Assembly: GCF_014205875.1 (NCBI RefSeq)
Contig: NZ_JACHEN010000014.1
Span: forward strand, 59,366-123,365
Source of the DNA: Anaerosolibacter carboniphilus
Lineage (GTDB): Bacteria; Bacillota; Clostridia; Peptostreptococcales; Thermotaleaceae
Length of the DNA: 64,000 nucleotides
Direction of reading: 5' to 3'
Below are positions 24,850 to 32,610 of this stretch, in pieces. The notes under the pieces are model-generated. The model made no database searches and was not told where the DNA came from. It saw only the letters and a list, made by a program, of their open reading frames with translations. Positions within the stretch are counted from its first letter, which is position 1; each line of letters begins with the position of its first letter. A program made the position numbers and the translations under genes.

Positions 24850-26418
24850 ATGCGATCGACTTTTTTTGGTTTAAATACATCCGTATCGGGACTCTTTGCC
24901 AGCCAAAGAGCCTTAGATGTAACAGGTCATAATATTTCCAATGCCAATACACCAGGGTACTCTAGACAGAGACTAAATGTAACCCAGTCTCTTGCCTTGA
25001 CCCTTCCAAATGGACAAGGGATGATTGGTACAGGCGTTGATACGAGAAATATTCAGCAATTGAGAGACAAATTTTTAGATTATAAATATTGGCAAGAAAA
25101 TACAACTCTTGGGAAATGGACTACCAGAGCAGATTCCTTAGAACAGATAGAAGCTATACTCAATGAACCTTCGGATAGTGGAATTCAGACTGTTATGGAC
25201 GAGTTTTATTCTGCCTTGCAGGAGTTAAGTCAAGGGGAAAAAGCTGACAACCTTACTGTAAGAACACAAGTAAGAGAGCGAGGCATTGCCCTAACGAAAA
25301 CTTTAAACCATATGTACAGTCAACTGCAAAATATGCAGAAAAATATGGACTTTGAAGTGCAGACAACCGTAGACCAAATCAATGGATATGCCAAACAAAT
25401 CGCAAATCTAAATAAACAAATTTTCCAATACGAATTAGACGGTAGTAATGCCAATGATTTGAGAGATCAAAGAAATCTATTGGTGGATCAACTGTCAGAG
25501 TTAGTGGATATTGAAGTCCAGGAGAGCGCGGATGGTAGATTCAAGGTTGCTGTGAATGGCATAAGCCTAGTATCCCATTATGATTGCCAGCAGCTTAAGG
25601 TCGAAAAACGCACAACTGAAAAGAATCCTGGTGTGGATAACAAAGGGTTATTAGAAGTAAAATGGGAGAATGGAACCTCCTTTAACTGTAAATCTGGGAA
25701 GCTCCAGGGTGTATTGGATACAAGAGATAATATAGACGGGAATACAAAGGGAATTCCATACTATATGGACCAATTAAATCGATTTACAACAGTTTTTGCA
25801 GCCCGATTTAATTTACAGCATAGTCAAGGGGCAGCACTTGATGGATCAACAGGTATTAATTTCTTCAACGGGCCTACTGTAGCAGAAATTACTGATCCAA
25901 TAGACCCAACATGGACAGATGCCCAGATTATTAGTAACTTTGAAGAAGCAGGAACTGTAGTTTTTAAAGCAGATGGTAAATGGTATAAAGCAACGACAAT
26001 AACAGCTGCGGATATCAATATTTCTGATGATATCGCTGGTAACGATGGTTTGAATAAAATAGCTGCTGCCGCAAGCCCACTAACAGGACCTGGAGACGGA
26101 AGCAATGCGTTGCTTCTACTCAATATGAGACACGATACGGGTATGTTTTCATGGGGAAGCCCGGATGACTTTTTTAAATCTTTAATCTCAAACCTCGGGG
26201 TTGACTCTCAAGAGGCAATACGTATGATGGACAATCAAAATGTTTTGGTCAACCAAATTGAAAATAGCCGACAATCCGTTTCTGGAGTTTCCATGGATGA
26301 AGAAATGGCAAACATGGTAAAATTCCAACACGCCTACAACGCCGCCGCAAGAATGATCACCACCATCGATGAAATGCTGGACAAGATCATCAATGGTATG
26401 GGTATGGTAGGAAGATAG
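24850..26418 (+). CDS. flgK: Flagellar hook-associated protein 1
   Basis: A 522-residue hook-filament junction protein. The N-terminus carries the axial family motif (GLNTSVSGLFASQRALDVTG, then HNISNANTPGYSRQR). The C-terminus has the coiled part SGVSMDEEMANMVKFQHAYNAAARMITTIDEMLDKIINGMG typical of FlgK. A middle region (about 330-440) is a variable domain. RBS AAGGAGG. The usual flgK-flgL adjacency is broken here by a 500-base inserted element. Confidence 0.96.
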   Translation: MRSTFFGLNTSVSGLFASQRALDVTGHNISNANTPGYSRQRLNVTQSLALTLPNGQGMIGTGVDTRNIQQLRDKFLDYKYWQENTTLGKWTTRADSLEQIEAILNEPSDSGIQTVMDEFYSALQELSQGEKADNLTVRTQVRERGIALTKTLNHMYSQLQNMQKNMDFEVQTTVDQINGYAKQIANLNKQIFQYELDGSNANDLRDQRNLLVDQLSELVDIEVQESADGRFKVAVNGISLVSHYDCQQLKVEKRTTEKNPGVDNKGLLEVKWENGTSFNCKSGKLQGVLDTRDNIDGNTKGIPYYMDQLNRFTTVFAARFNLQHSQGAALDGSTGINFFNGPTVAEITDPIDPTWTDAQIISNFEEAGTVVFKADGKWYKATTITAADINISDDIAGNDGLNKIAAAASPLTGPGDGSNALLLLNMRHDTGMFSWGSPDDFFKSLISNLGVDSQEAIRMMDNQNVLVNQIENSRQSVSGVSMDEEMANMVKFQHAYNAAARMITTIDEMLDKIINGMGMVGR

Positions 26419-26435
26419 GGAGTAAGAGACAAGAG

Positions 26436-26889
26436 ATAAGTTGAAAGTTGTAAGTTTCGAAAGGATGCTAAATGGCTAAGTTTAAAAGTTTTGAGGAAAT
26501 TGAAGCATGGAAACATGCTCGAAATTTAGTTAAAGATATATATATCTTATCTCAAACTACTAGACTGAAATATGACTATGGATTAAGAGACCAAATTCAA
26601 CGAGCTGCTGTATCTGTTATGTCAAATATTGCAGAAGGATTTGAGAGAAATAGTTATAGAGAATTTATTCATTTTCTATATATTGCTAGAGGTTCTTGTG
26701 CAGAGGTGAAAAGTCAGCTATATGTGTTAATTGACTTAAATTATATAGACGAGAGAACTTTCAAAAATTTGTACGATAGAACTTCTCAGATTTCTAAAGC
26801 ATTATTGGGATTAATAAACTATCTTAAGAATGCTAACAACAGTGATAAATGATTATTTCGGTTTTTAATACTTTCAACTTTCAACTTAT
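26436..26889. mobile_element. Cassette with inverted heptamer ends carrying a four-helix-bundle gene
   Basis: The 15-base sequence ATAAGTTGAAAGTTG at 26436-26450 is perfectly inverted at 26875-26889 (CAACTTTCAACTTAT). Both ends continue as seven-base units: AAGTTGA, AAGTTGT, AAGTTTC on the left, and, read inverted, GAGTTGT, AAGTTAT, AAGTTGA, AAGTTGA on the right. Between them is only the four-helix-bundle gene. The cassette separates flgK from flgL, which are normally adjacent. Calling it mobile is inference from the inverted ends, the interrupted operon and the gene family. Confidence 0.6.
26472..26852 (+). CDS. Four-helix bundle protein, 23S rRNA intervening-sequence type
   Basis: A 126-residue helical protein of the S23/IVP family. 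Conserved traits are the opening FEEIEAWKHARNLVKDIY, then LRDQIQRAAVSVMSNIAEGFER near 47-68, FIHFLYIARGSCAEVKSQLYV and the final helix. Family members occur inside intervening sequences of 23S rRNA and also as scattered chromosomal copies; a related fold is the Avd protein of diversity-generating retroelements, but no reverse transcriptase is present here. The ATG follows GAAAGGATGCTAA. The gene is framed by inverted heptamer repeats. The biochemical role is unknown. Confidence 0.9.
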   Translation: MAKFKSFEEIEAWKHARNLVKDIYILSQTTRLKYDYGLRDQIQRAAVSVMSNIAEGFERNSYREFIHFLYIARGSCAEVKSQLYVLIDLNYIDERTFKNLYDRTSQISKALLGLINYLKNANNSDK

Positions 26890-26927
26890 AACTTACAACT
26901 CATCCGACTAAAAGGAGGAATAAAACA

Positions 26928-27911
26928 ATGCGTATAACCAACTCGATGATGAATAGTCGTATGTTGCAGAATTTAAATAGAAATCTATCTAGATTAGATA
27001 AACATCAACAGCAAATGTCTACAGGAAAGTTGTTTAATAAGCCATCGGATAACCCGATTGGCGTATCGAAAAGTTTAGGGTTAAAGACGACACTATCTGA
27101 ACTAAAGCAATATAAGAGCAATGCGGAAACTGCCATATCATGGCTTGAAATCACGGAATCGGCTATTGCGGATGTTGGAGATATCATCCAAAATGCAAAA
27201 GAACTAGCTACCCGTATGGCTAATGGAACTTTTTCTGATGCAGATGCAAAAAGTGCCAAGCAAGAAGTGGATCAAATGAAGGAGCAGCTTATCAAGCTGG
27301 CCAATACTACCTATGGCGGTAAATATGTGTTCTCAGGATTTCAAACCAACAAACCACTTCTGGATGCAGACGGAAATTATAATATTAGCTATGATCATAG
27401 TCTTAATGCAGATAAAGAAAAAATGTTTATTGAAGTTGGTATTGGAGACACAATAAGTGTAAATACATATGGATATGATGTTTTTGGAAATAAACCTTCA
27501 GATTTAGATGCACTACCAAATGTTAATAAAAGTAATGCGGTAGATCTAGCAGATCCAACTACAAACGCAGAAACGGAATTACTTGCAGTGTTTTCAGCAT
27601 TAAGCAATGCTTTAAATAGCGAACCTGTTAATCAGGAAGAAGTTGGAAAGAGCATAGATCGTCTAGAAAAGCAGTTGGATAATGTGCTGCTTGCCAGGGG
27701 AGAAATTGGTGCAAAAGTAAACCGATTGGAATTGACAGTCAATAGAATCGAGAAAGATACGATCAACTTTACAGGACTGCTATCCAAAAATGAAGATGCT
27801 GACATGGCTGAAGTGATCATGAACTATCAAATGGATGAAAGTGTTTATCAAGCATCCCTGTCGATCGGAGCAAGGGCTATTCAGCCTACATTGATCGATT
27901 TCATTAAGTAA
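26928..27911 (+). CDS. flgL: Flagellar hook-associated protein 3
   Basis: A 327-residue junction protein of the flagellin superfamily. The N-terminus (MRITNSMMNSRMLQNLNRNL, then STGKLFNKPSDNPIG) and C-terminus (NRLELTVNRIEKDTINFTGLLSKNEDADMAEVIMNYQMDESVYQASL) are typical of FlgL. RBS AAAAGGAGG. It follows the inserted cassette; the operon promoter would have to read through it. Confidence 0.96.
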   Translation: MRITNSMMNSRMLQNLNRNLSRLDKHQQQMSTGKLFNKPSDNPIGVSKSLGLKTTLSELKQYKSNAETAISWLEITESAIADVGDIIQNAKELATRMANGTFSDADAKSAKQEVDQMKEQLIKLANTTYGGKYVFSGFQTNKPLLDADGNYNISYDHSLNADKEKMFIEVGIGDTISVNTYGYDVFGNKPSDLDALPNVNKSNAVDLADPTTNAETELLAVFSALSNALNSEPVNQEEVGKSIDRLEKQLDNVLLARGEIGAKVNRLELTVNRIEKDTINFTGLLSKNEDADMAEVIMNYQMDESVYQASLSIGARAIQPTLIDFIK

Positions 27912-27947
27912 ATCTATATAGATAGAATCCTTCGGGGGTGATGAAAG

Positions 27948-28514
27948 ATGGATCTCCGCATTACATCGACACCAGCATTGATCGGTATCAACACCATTCC
28001 ATGGAAAGTAGAAATACAACAACCCAAGGCGGATGTGGAATTAAATACTCAGCATCCTAAAGTGGAAATTCATTCGGAGCAAGTGCAGGTCCAGATCGAT
28101 CAAAGTAAGTGCTTTTCAGAGGCAGGACTAAAGCCTATATCAGAATTATCCAAAGAAAATGCAGATTTAGGACACCAAAAGGTCATGGAGGGAATCGCAA
28201 GGAGAGTACGTCAGGGACATGAGTTGGCAGCTATCCATAAGGGCGGAAATCCCATCGCATCTCATGCAGCAGAAAATGCATTCCACTTGGATGATAAAGA
28301 ATTTACCTTCGACCTCATTCCCAAAAGCAGACCTAAGATTGATTTTATTGGTGGAACGGTAGACATCAATGTGATTGAGGGAAAGGTAGACATGGAGGTG
28401 CAAGTCAATAAGCCAATTATTGACTTTACCAGGGGTAAGGTAGAAATCTACCTGAGGCAAAGGAATAGTATTCAGATCGAATACGTGGGTAATAGCTTGA
28501 ATGTGACAGCGTGA
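27948..28514 (+). CDS. yviE: DUF6470 family protein (YviE-like)
   Basis: A 188-residue protein rich in repeated valine/isoleucine/aspartate strands (VEIQQPKADVELNTQHPKVEIHSEQVQVQID, repeated again at the C-terminus as VDINVIEGKVDMEVQVNKP). It corresponds in place and layout to YviE, between flgL and fliW in Bacillus. The gene begins behind GGGGGTGATG. Function unknown, but conserved position implies a flagellar role. Confidence 0.85.
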   Translation: MDLRITSTPALIGINTIPWKVEIQQPKADVELNTQHPKVEIHSEQVQVQIDQSKCFSEAGLKPISELSKENADLGHQKVMEGIARRVRQGHELAAIHKGGNPIASHAAENAFHLDDKEFTFDLIPKSRPKIDFIGGTVDINVIEGKVDMEVQVNKPIIDFTRGKVEIYLRQRNSIQIEYVGNSLNVTA

Positions 28515-28582
28515 CGGTAGAATACATACATATTTTAGAACGATAAAGATTAAAGTTTTAAACAAAAAAATGGTATGCTAAT

Positions 28583-28607
28583 AAGGGAGAAAAAATTCTC
28601 CCTTTTG
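28583..28607 (+). terminator. Terminator between DUF6470 and fliW
   Basis: AAGGGAGAA and TTCTCCCTT around AAAA, then TTTTG. It divides the flgM-DUF6470 unit from fliW-csrA. Confidence 0.75.
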
Positions 28608-28647
28608 TTGTAGAAATTTGAAACTGAGATAGAGAGGGGTTTAGGAT

Positions 28648-29094
28648 ATGCTTTTAGATACAAGACATTTTGGTGAAATCAATATTGATGAAGACAAAGT
28701 CCTTTATTTTGAAGAGGGCTTGATTGGTTTTGAAGATATGAAGCGATATGCATTGATCCCCAATGAGGATTCAGAAAATCCATTCTTATGGTTGCAGTCC
28801 ATTGATACGCCGGATTTGGCGTTTGCCATTACCGATCCATTTGTCTTTAGGAAGGATTATGAGATCGAGATCTCGGAAAAGGTAAAAAAACAGTTAGAAA
28901 TAGAAGAAAAAGAAGATGTGGTAGTCTACAGTATTGCTGTTATCCCAGAAGACGTTAATAAGATATCCATCAATCTGCAGGGGCCTTTGATCATCAATGT
29001 GAAATCAAAAAAAGGTAAGCAGATGATTTTAAATACAGATCAATTTCCTGTAAGATTCTTTGTTTTTGAAGACAGGATAAAGAATATAGAATAA
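28648..29094 (+). CDS. fliW: Flagellar assembly factor FliW
   Basis: A 148-residue protein. FliW binds CsrA and relieves its repression of flagellin translation; it is itself sequestered by unassembled flagellin. Recognisable stretches are EEGLIGFEDMKRYALIP, PFLWLQSIDTPDLAFAITDP and INLQGPLIINVKSKKGKQMIL. It precedes csrA by 13 bases and hag by 400, so all three parts of the circuit are contiguous. RBS GAGAGGGG. Confidence 0.96.
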   Translation: MLLDTRHFGEINIDEDKVLYFEEGLIGFEDMKRYALIPNEDSENPFLWLQSIDTPDLAFAITDPFVFRKDYEIEISEKVKKQLEIEEKEDVVVYSIAVIPEDVNKISINLQGPLIINVKSKKGKQMILNTDQFPVRFFVFEDRIKNIE

Positions 29095-29107
29095 GGAGGT
29101 GTAGAAA

Positions 29108-29335
29108 ATGCTGGTATTGACAAGGAAGATAAACGAAAGCATTATGATTGATGATCGTATCGAAATCAAAGTCATTCAGATTGAAGAAGGAAAAATCAAA
29201 CTAGGTATTTCTGCACCAAAGGATGTAAGTATTCATCGCAAGGAAATTTATCTAGAGATACAGCAAGAAAATCAAAATGCAGCTCTTGGAAGCTTGGATT
29301 TGGAACACCTTTCACAATTATTAAAAAATAAATAA
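29108..29335 (+). CDS. csrA: Carbon storage regulator CsrA
   Basis: A 75-residue RNA-binding translational repressor. It begins [22 protein letters not shown] and holds the RNA-binding [16 protein letters not shown] segment. Its C-terminal extension is longer than that of the E. coli protein, as in Bacillus, where it is needed for FliW binding. A matching AGGA hairpin lies in the hag leader at 29451-29468. RBS AAGGAGGTG. Confidence 0.96.
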   Translation: MLVLTRKINESIMIDDRIEIKVIQIEEGKIKLGISAPKDVSIHRKEIYLEIQQENQNAALGSLDLEHLSQLLKNK

Positions 29336-29353
29336 AAAAATTTATTTTTGCTA

Positions 29354-29381
29354 TAAAGTCTCCATATAAACCTTCCGATAT
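29354..29381 (+). promoter_or_regulatory. Sigma-D promoter of hag
   Basis: TAAA at 29354-29357 and TCCGATAT at 29374-29381 with a 16-base spacer, the same spacing as at flgM. The leader from the expected start to the hag ATG is about 110 bases. Confidence 0.8.
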
Positions 29382-29450
29382 ATTGTATGTAACAGTAAAG
29401 AAACGTATCTGCAGGCGGCCGACAGTAGAGGCGTTTAAGAAAACAAAAAT

Positions 29451-29468
29451 TTTGACAAGGATGTCAAA
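29451..29468 (+). promoter_or_regulatory. CsrA-binding hairpin in the hag leader
   Basis: TTTGACA-AGGA-TGTCAAA: a 7-bp stem presenting AGGA as the loop, with ACAAGGATGT matching the CsrA consensus. A second GGA lies in the ribosome binding site at 29483-29490 (AAGGAGGA). Two CsrA sites, one covering the ribosome binding site, is the arrangement known for Bacillus hag. Confidence 0.85.
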
Positions 29469-29497
29469 TTATATTAAAAATCAAGGAGGAATTTACA

Positions 29498-30316
29498 ATG
29501 AGAATTAACCACAATATGATGGCAATGAACACACACAGACAGTTAAGCATCACAAACAATGATTCAGCTAAATCAATGGAAAAATTATCTTCAGGTTACA
29601 GAATCAACAGAGCTGCTGATGATGCTGCTGGTCTTTCTATCTCTGAGAAAATGAGAGGGCAAATCAGAGGTTTACAACAAGCTTCTAGAAATGCTCAAGA
29701 TGGTATTTCTTTGATCCAAACTGCAGAAGGTAACTTGAACGAAGTAAGTAATATGCTTGTAAGAATTAGAGAGTTAGCTACGCAAGCTGCTAACGGTACA
29801 TATGATGCAAGCAACGATTTAACAAGAATTCAAGAAGAAGTTGACGAGTTAACAAAGCAAATTGGAGATATCAAAGACAATTCTAAGTTCAATGGTATCA
29901 ATCTATTAAACAACTCTGGTACAGTTACTCTTCAAATTGGTGCAGAGTCTACGCAGACATTAGCACTAAATTCTGCAAGCTTTGACTTGTCTGCGGTTTA
30001 CACTGCAGTTGATAACTATGATTTAAGTTCACAGACAGGGGCTTCTTCAGCATTAGGTGATGTCGAAACTCAAATCAATTCAGTAAGTGCTGCTAGATCT
30101 TACTTAGGAGCAAACCAAAACAGATTAGAGTACACAATCAAAAACTTAGATACATATGCTGAGAACCTACAAGCTTCTGAATCTAGAATCAGAGACGTAG
30201 ATATGGCGAAGGAAATGTCTGAGTATACAAAGAATAATATTCTACAACAAGCTGCTCAGTCTATGTTAGCTCAAGCAAACCAAGCTCCACAAGGTGTACT
30301 TCAGTTATTAAGATAA
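29498..30316 (+). CDS. hag: Flagellin
   Basis: A 272-residue flagellin made almost only of the conserved D0/D1 parts: MRINHNMMAMNTHRQLS, KLSSGYRINRAADDAAGLSISEKMR at the start and NRLEYTIKNLDTYAENLQASESRIRDVDMA with a C-terminal NQAPQGVLQLLR. The variable surface domain is nearly absent, so surface variation may rest on glycosylation by the island behind it. Serine and threonine residues near 130-180 are candidate O-glycan sites. Expression is under a sigma-D promoter and a CsrA hairpin; a strong terminator follows. Confidence 0.97.
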   Translation: MRINHNMMAMNTHRQLSITNNDSAKSMEKLSSGYRINRAADDAAGLSISEKMRGQIRGLQQASRNAQDGISLIQTAEGNLNEVSNMLVRIRELATQAANGTYDASNDLTRIQEEVDELTKQIGDIKDNSKFNGINLLNNSGTVTLQIGAESTQTLALNSASFDLSAVYTAVDNYDLSSQTGASSALGDVETQINSVSAARSYLGANQNRLEYTIKNLDTYAENLQASESRIRDVDMAKEMSEYTKNNILQQAAQSMLAQANQAPQGVLQLLR

Positions 30317-30330
30317 TCTATAAGTTCTTC

Positions 30331-30370
30331 ATAAGAAGGTCAGGCATTGAAACCCTGACCTTCTTATTTT
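30331..30370 (+). terminator. hag terminator
   Basis: ATAAGAAGGTCAGG and CCTGACCTTCTTAT form a 14-bp perfect stem with a T-run. It separates hag from the glycosylation island. Confidence 0.93.
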
Positions 30371-30495
30371 TTACCATTCTTTAGTGTCATGAGAAATTAT
30401 ACAAGTCTTGGCATGTAAGATTGCTAAAGAAAAAATATAAATTGTCGATATAAATATTAAGATGTAAGTTTTTGTTGTTTGGAGGGGGTAGTTAA

Positions 30496-32562
30496 ATGCA
30501 GCTCAGCATTGTAATGATGGTAAAAAATGAAGAAAAATATTTAGAAGAATGCTTAAACAGCTTAGCACTAATTAGAGAGTCTATCCCTTCGGAGTTGATT
30601 ATCGTAGACACTGGTTCAGACGATGACACAGTCAATATTGCTAAGCGATATACGGATAAAGTATATTTTCATTCATGGAACAATGATTTTGCCGCTATGA
30701 GAAATATAACCATCAGATATGCTAAAGGTGAATGGGTTTTCGTATTGGACGGCGATGAAATCCTAGAAAATAGTTCTGAGATCATCGGTTTTTTTAAAAA
30801 AAGAAGATACAAAGAATATAATGCGGGGATAATCCAAGTTAAAAATTATGTAAAAGGGAAAGAACGCTATAATATTGTGTCCCTATCAAGGTTATTCAAA
30901 AACCATCGTACACTTCAATATAAGGGCTCCATACATGAACAAGTAGAGATCAAGCAGCCTGTGTGTTTTTTAAAAACCATATTGTTACACTATGGATATT
31001 TGACTACGGATAAAGAATTAATGGATCGTAAATTTGATAGAAATTCGGCTATTTTATTGAAAGAGTTGAAAAAAGACCCAGAGAATATTTTCTATTGGTG
31101 TCATCTCGCACAGGCCTACAACATGCATGGAGACAATACAGAAGCTTTAGAGGCACAGCTAAAGGCTTATAATATTGCAATGAAAAACAAAGTAGATTTG
31201 TATAATCATATGCATCTCTATACGAATCTTGCAACATTTTATCATCAAAATAAAAAGTATGAAGAATTAGAAAAAGTATGCAAAGAAGCTTTAAGTGTTA
31301 GAGATGGTTATATTGATCTTTATTATTATCTTGGTAAATCCCAACAGATGCTTTATAAAGATGAAGAAGCTATAAAAAACTATAGAAATTATCTAGAAAT
31401 GGCACTCCGCTACCATGATTATGCTGGGTATACTGACATCACAGTGGTTACAGTTACCTTAGATGTTTATGAGTATGTGATGGGAGAATTATGTATTTTA
31501 TATGCAAGACAAGAACAATACGAAAAGGTTTTAGAATATGGAACAAAGATTAATCAGCAGGATGCCATCAAATACGCTCTGCCTGCGATTTTGCATTCAT
31601 TTATTAAATTACAGGAATTTGATAGATTGGAAAACTATTATTTTAATACAATAAAAAATGCTAATTCAGATTTACAAGATACGTTTATTAATATTTTAGA
31701 GACATTAGAGTCTCTCCGCAAGAAGTATTGTTGGGATAAAATTGCTGACATATTCTCCAAAACTGATGGAGCTTATGGATTACTTAATGAATTGAGACTT
31801 AGAATATATCGAAATGAACTGAAACAATTTGATGAAAAGATTAGAACACTCGATTTTTGTGATCTACCGGCTTATTATGCAGACATCATTTATTATTTGG
31901 TAAAAGGAAAATATCCACTGCATGAATATCTATACAAGGTAAATCAAAATAAGCTAGAACAATTCTTTTGCTATTTGATCAATAAATACAAGCAGAAGAT
32001 GAATCAAGATATTATAGATTATCTCCATAGCACAGCAACGGGCAAGACGTTAGCTGAAAATCGCATGATTAAATGTATCGGCAAGACTATGTTACTATGG
32101 GGATTGCTTGATCATGATGAGGAAGCTTATATATTCGAGAGATATGTACAACATGGGATCTCATACATTTGTCAGACATACCATCAAGATATTATTGAAA
32201 ATCAGCTAGTCTATTTAGTTAAAAACGAAGAAGATGCATTTCTTCTATATCTTCATCAATCAGAGAAAATTAGGAGACAAGATCCTAGAGACTATATTCA
32301 ATATCTTAAGAAAGCTCTGACTATCTATCCTGCCATGAAGAATGGCATTGATGTTCTGATAAGAGAATTTCAAGCAGAAAGTTCATCAAAAGAAGGAGAG
32401 ATAGATCAGTATATATTAAAAATTAAGCAAGCAATCATAACACATATAGAGAGCAGACAGCTTGAACAAGCGAAAACTATGATTATGAGTTATGAAGAGA
32501 TTATACCTAATGATCTGGAAATACTGATGCTTAAATCTAATATCGCGGTTTTAGAATATTAA
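30496..32562 (+). CDS. Family-2 glycosyltransferase with TPR repeats, copy 1
   Basis: A 688-residue protein. Residues 1-180 are a GT-A fold family-2 transferase: MQLSIVMMVKNEEKYLEECL, ELIIVDTGSDDDTV, WNNDFAAMRN and the metal-binding LDGDE near 85. Tetratricopeptide-like helices follow (about 190-340), then a long helical region without an assigned domain. RBS TTGGAGGGGG. It is the first gene of the island, 180 bases behind flagellin, and is paralogous over its length to the next gene. Likely a flagellin or flagellin-glycan transferase; the acceptor is inference from position. Confidence 0.85.
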   Translation: MQLSIVMMVKNEEKYLEECLNSLALIRESIPSELIIVDTGSDDDTVNIAKRYTDKVYFHSWNNDFAAMRNITIRYAKGEWVFVLDGDEILENSSEIIGFFKKRRYKEYNAGIIQVKNYVKGKERYNIVSLSRLFKNHRTLQYKGSIHEQVEIKQPVCFLKTILLHYGYLTTDKELMDRKFDRNSAILLKELKKDPENIFYWCHLAQAYNMHGDNTEALEAQLKAYNIAMKNKVDLYNHMHLYTNLATFYHQNKKYEELEKVCKEALSVRDGYIDLYYYLGKSQQMLYKDEEAIKNYRNYLEMALRYHDYAGYTDITVVTVTLDVYEYVMGELCILYARQEQYEKVLEYGTKINQQDAIKYALPAILHSFIKLQEFDRLENYYFNTIKNANSDLQDTFINILETLESLRKKYCWDKIADIFSKTDGAYGLLNELRLRIYRNELKQFDEKIRTLDFCDLPAYYADIIYYLVKGKYPLHEYLYKVNQNKLEQFFCYLINKYKQKMNQDIIDYLHSTATGKTLAENRMIKCIGKTMLLWGLLDHDEEAYIFERYVQHGISYICQTYHQDIIENQLVYLVKNEEDAFLLYLHQSEKIRRQDPRDYIQYLKKALTIYPAMKNGIDVLIREFQAESSSKEGEIDQYILKIKQAIITHIESRQLEQAKTMIMSYEEIIPNDLEILMLKSNIAVLEY

Positions 32563-32610
32563 TATTTTATGGTACCATAGGGCTCTAAATAAAGGAGAGA
32601 AGGAAATATC

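Noticed and set aside
26472..26852. Diversity-generating retroelement accessory protein (Avd)
   Set aside because: The fold is related, but no reverse transcriptase or template/variable repeat is nearby; the sequence is of the 23S intervening-sequence type.
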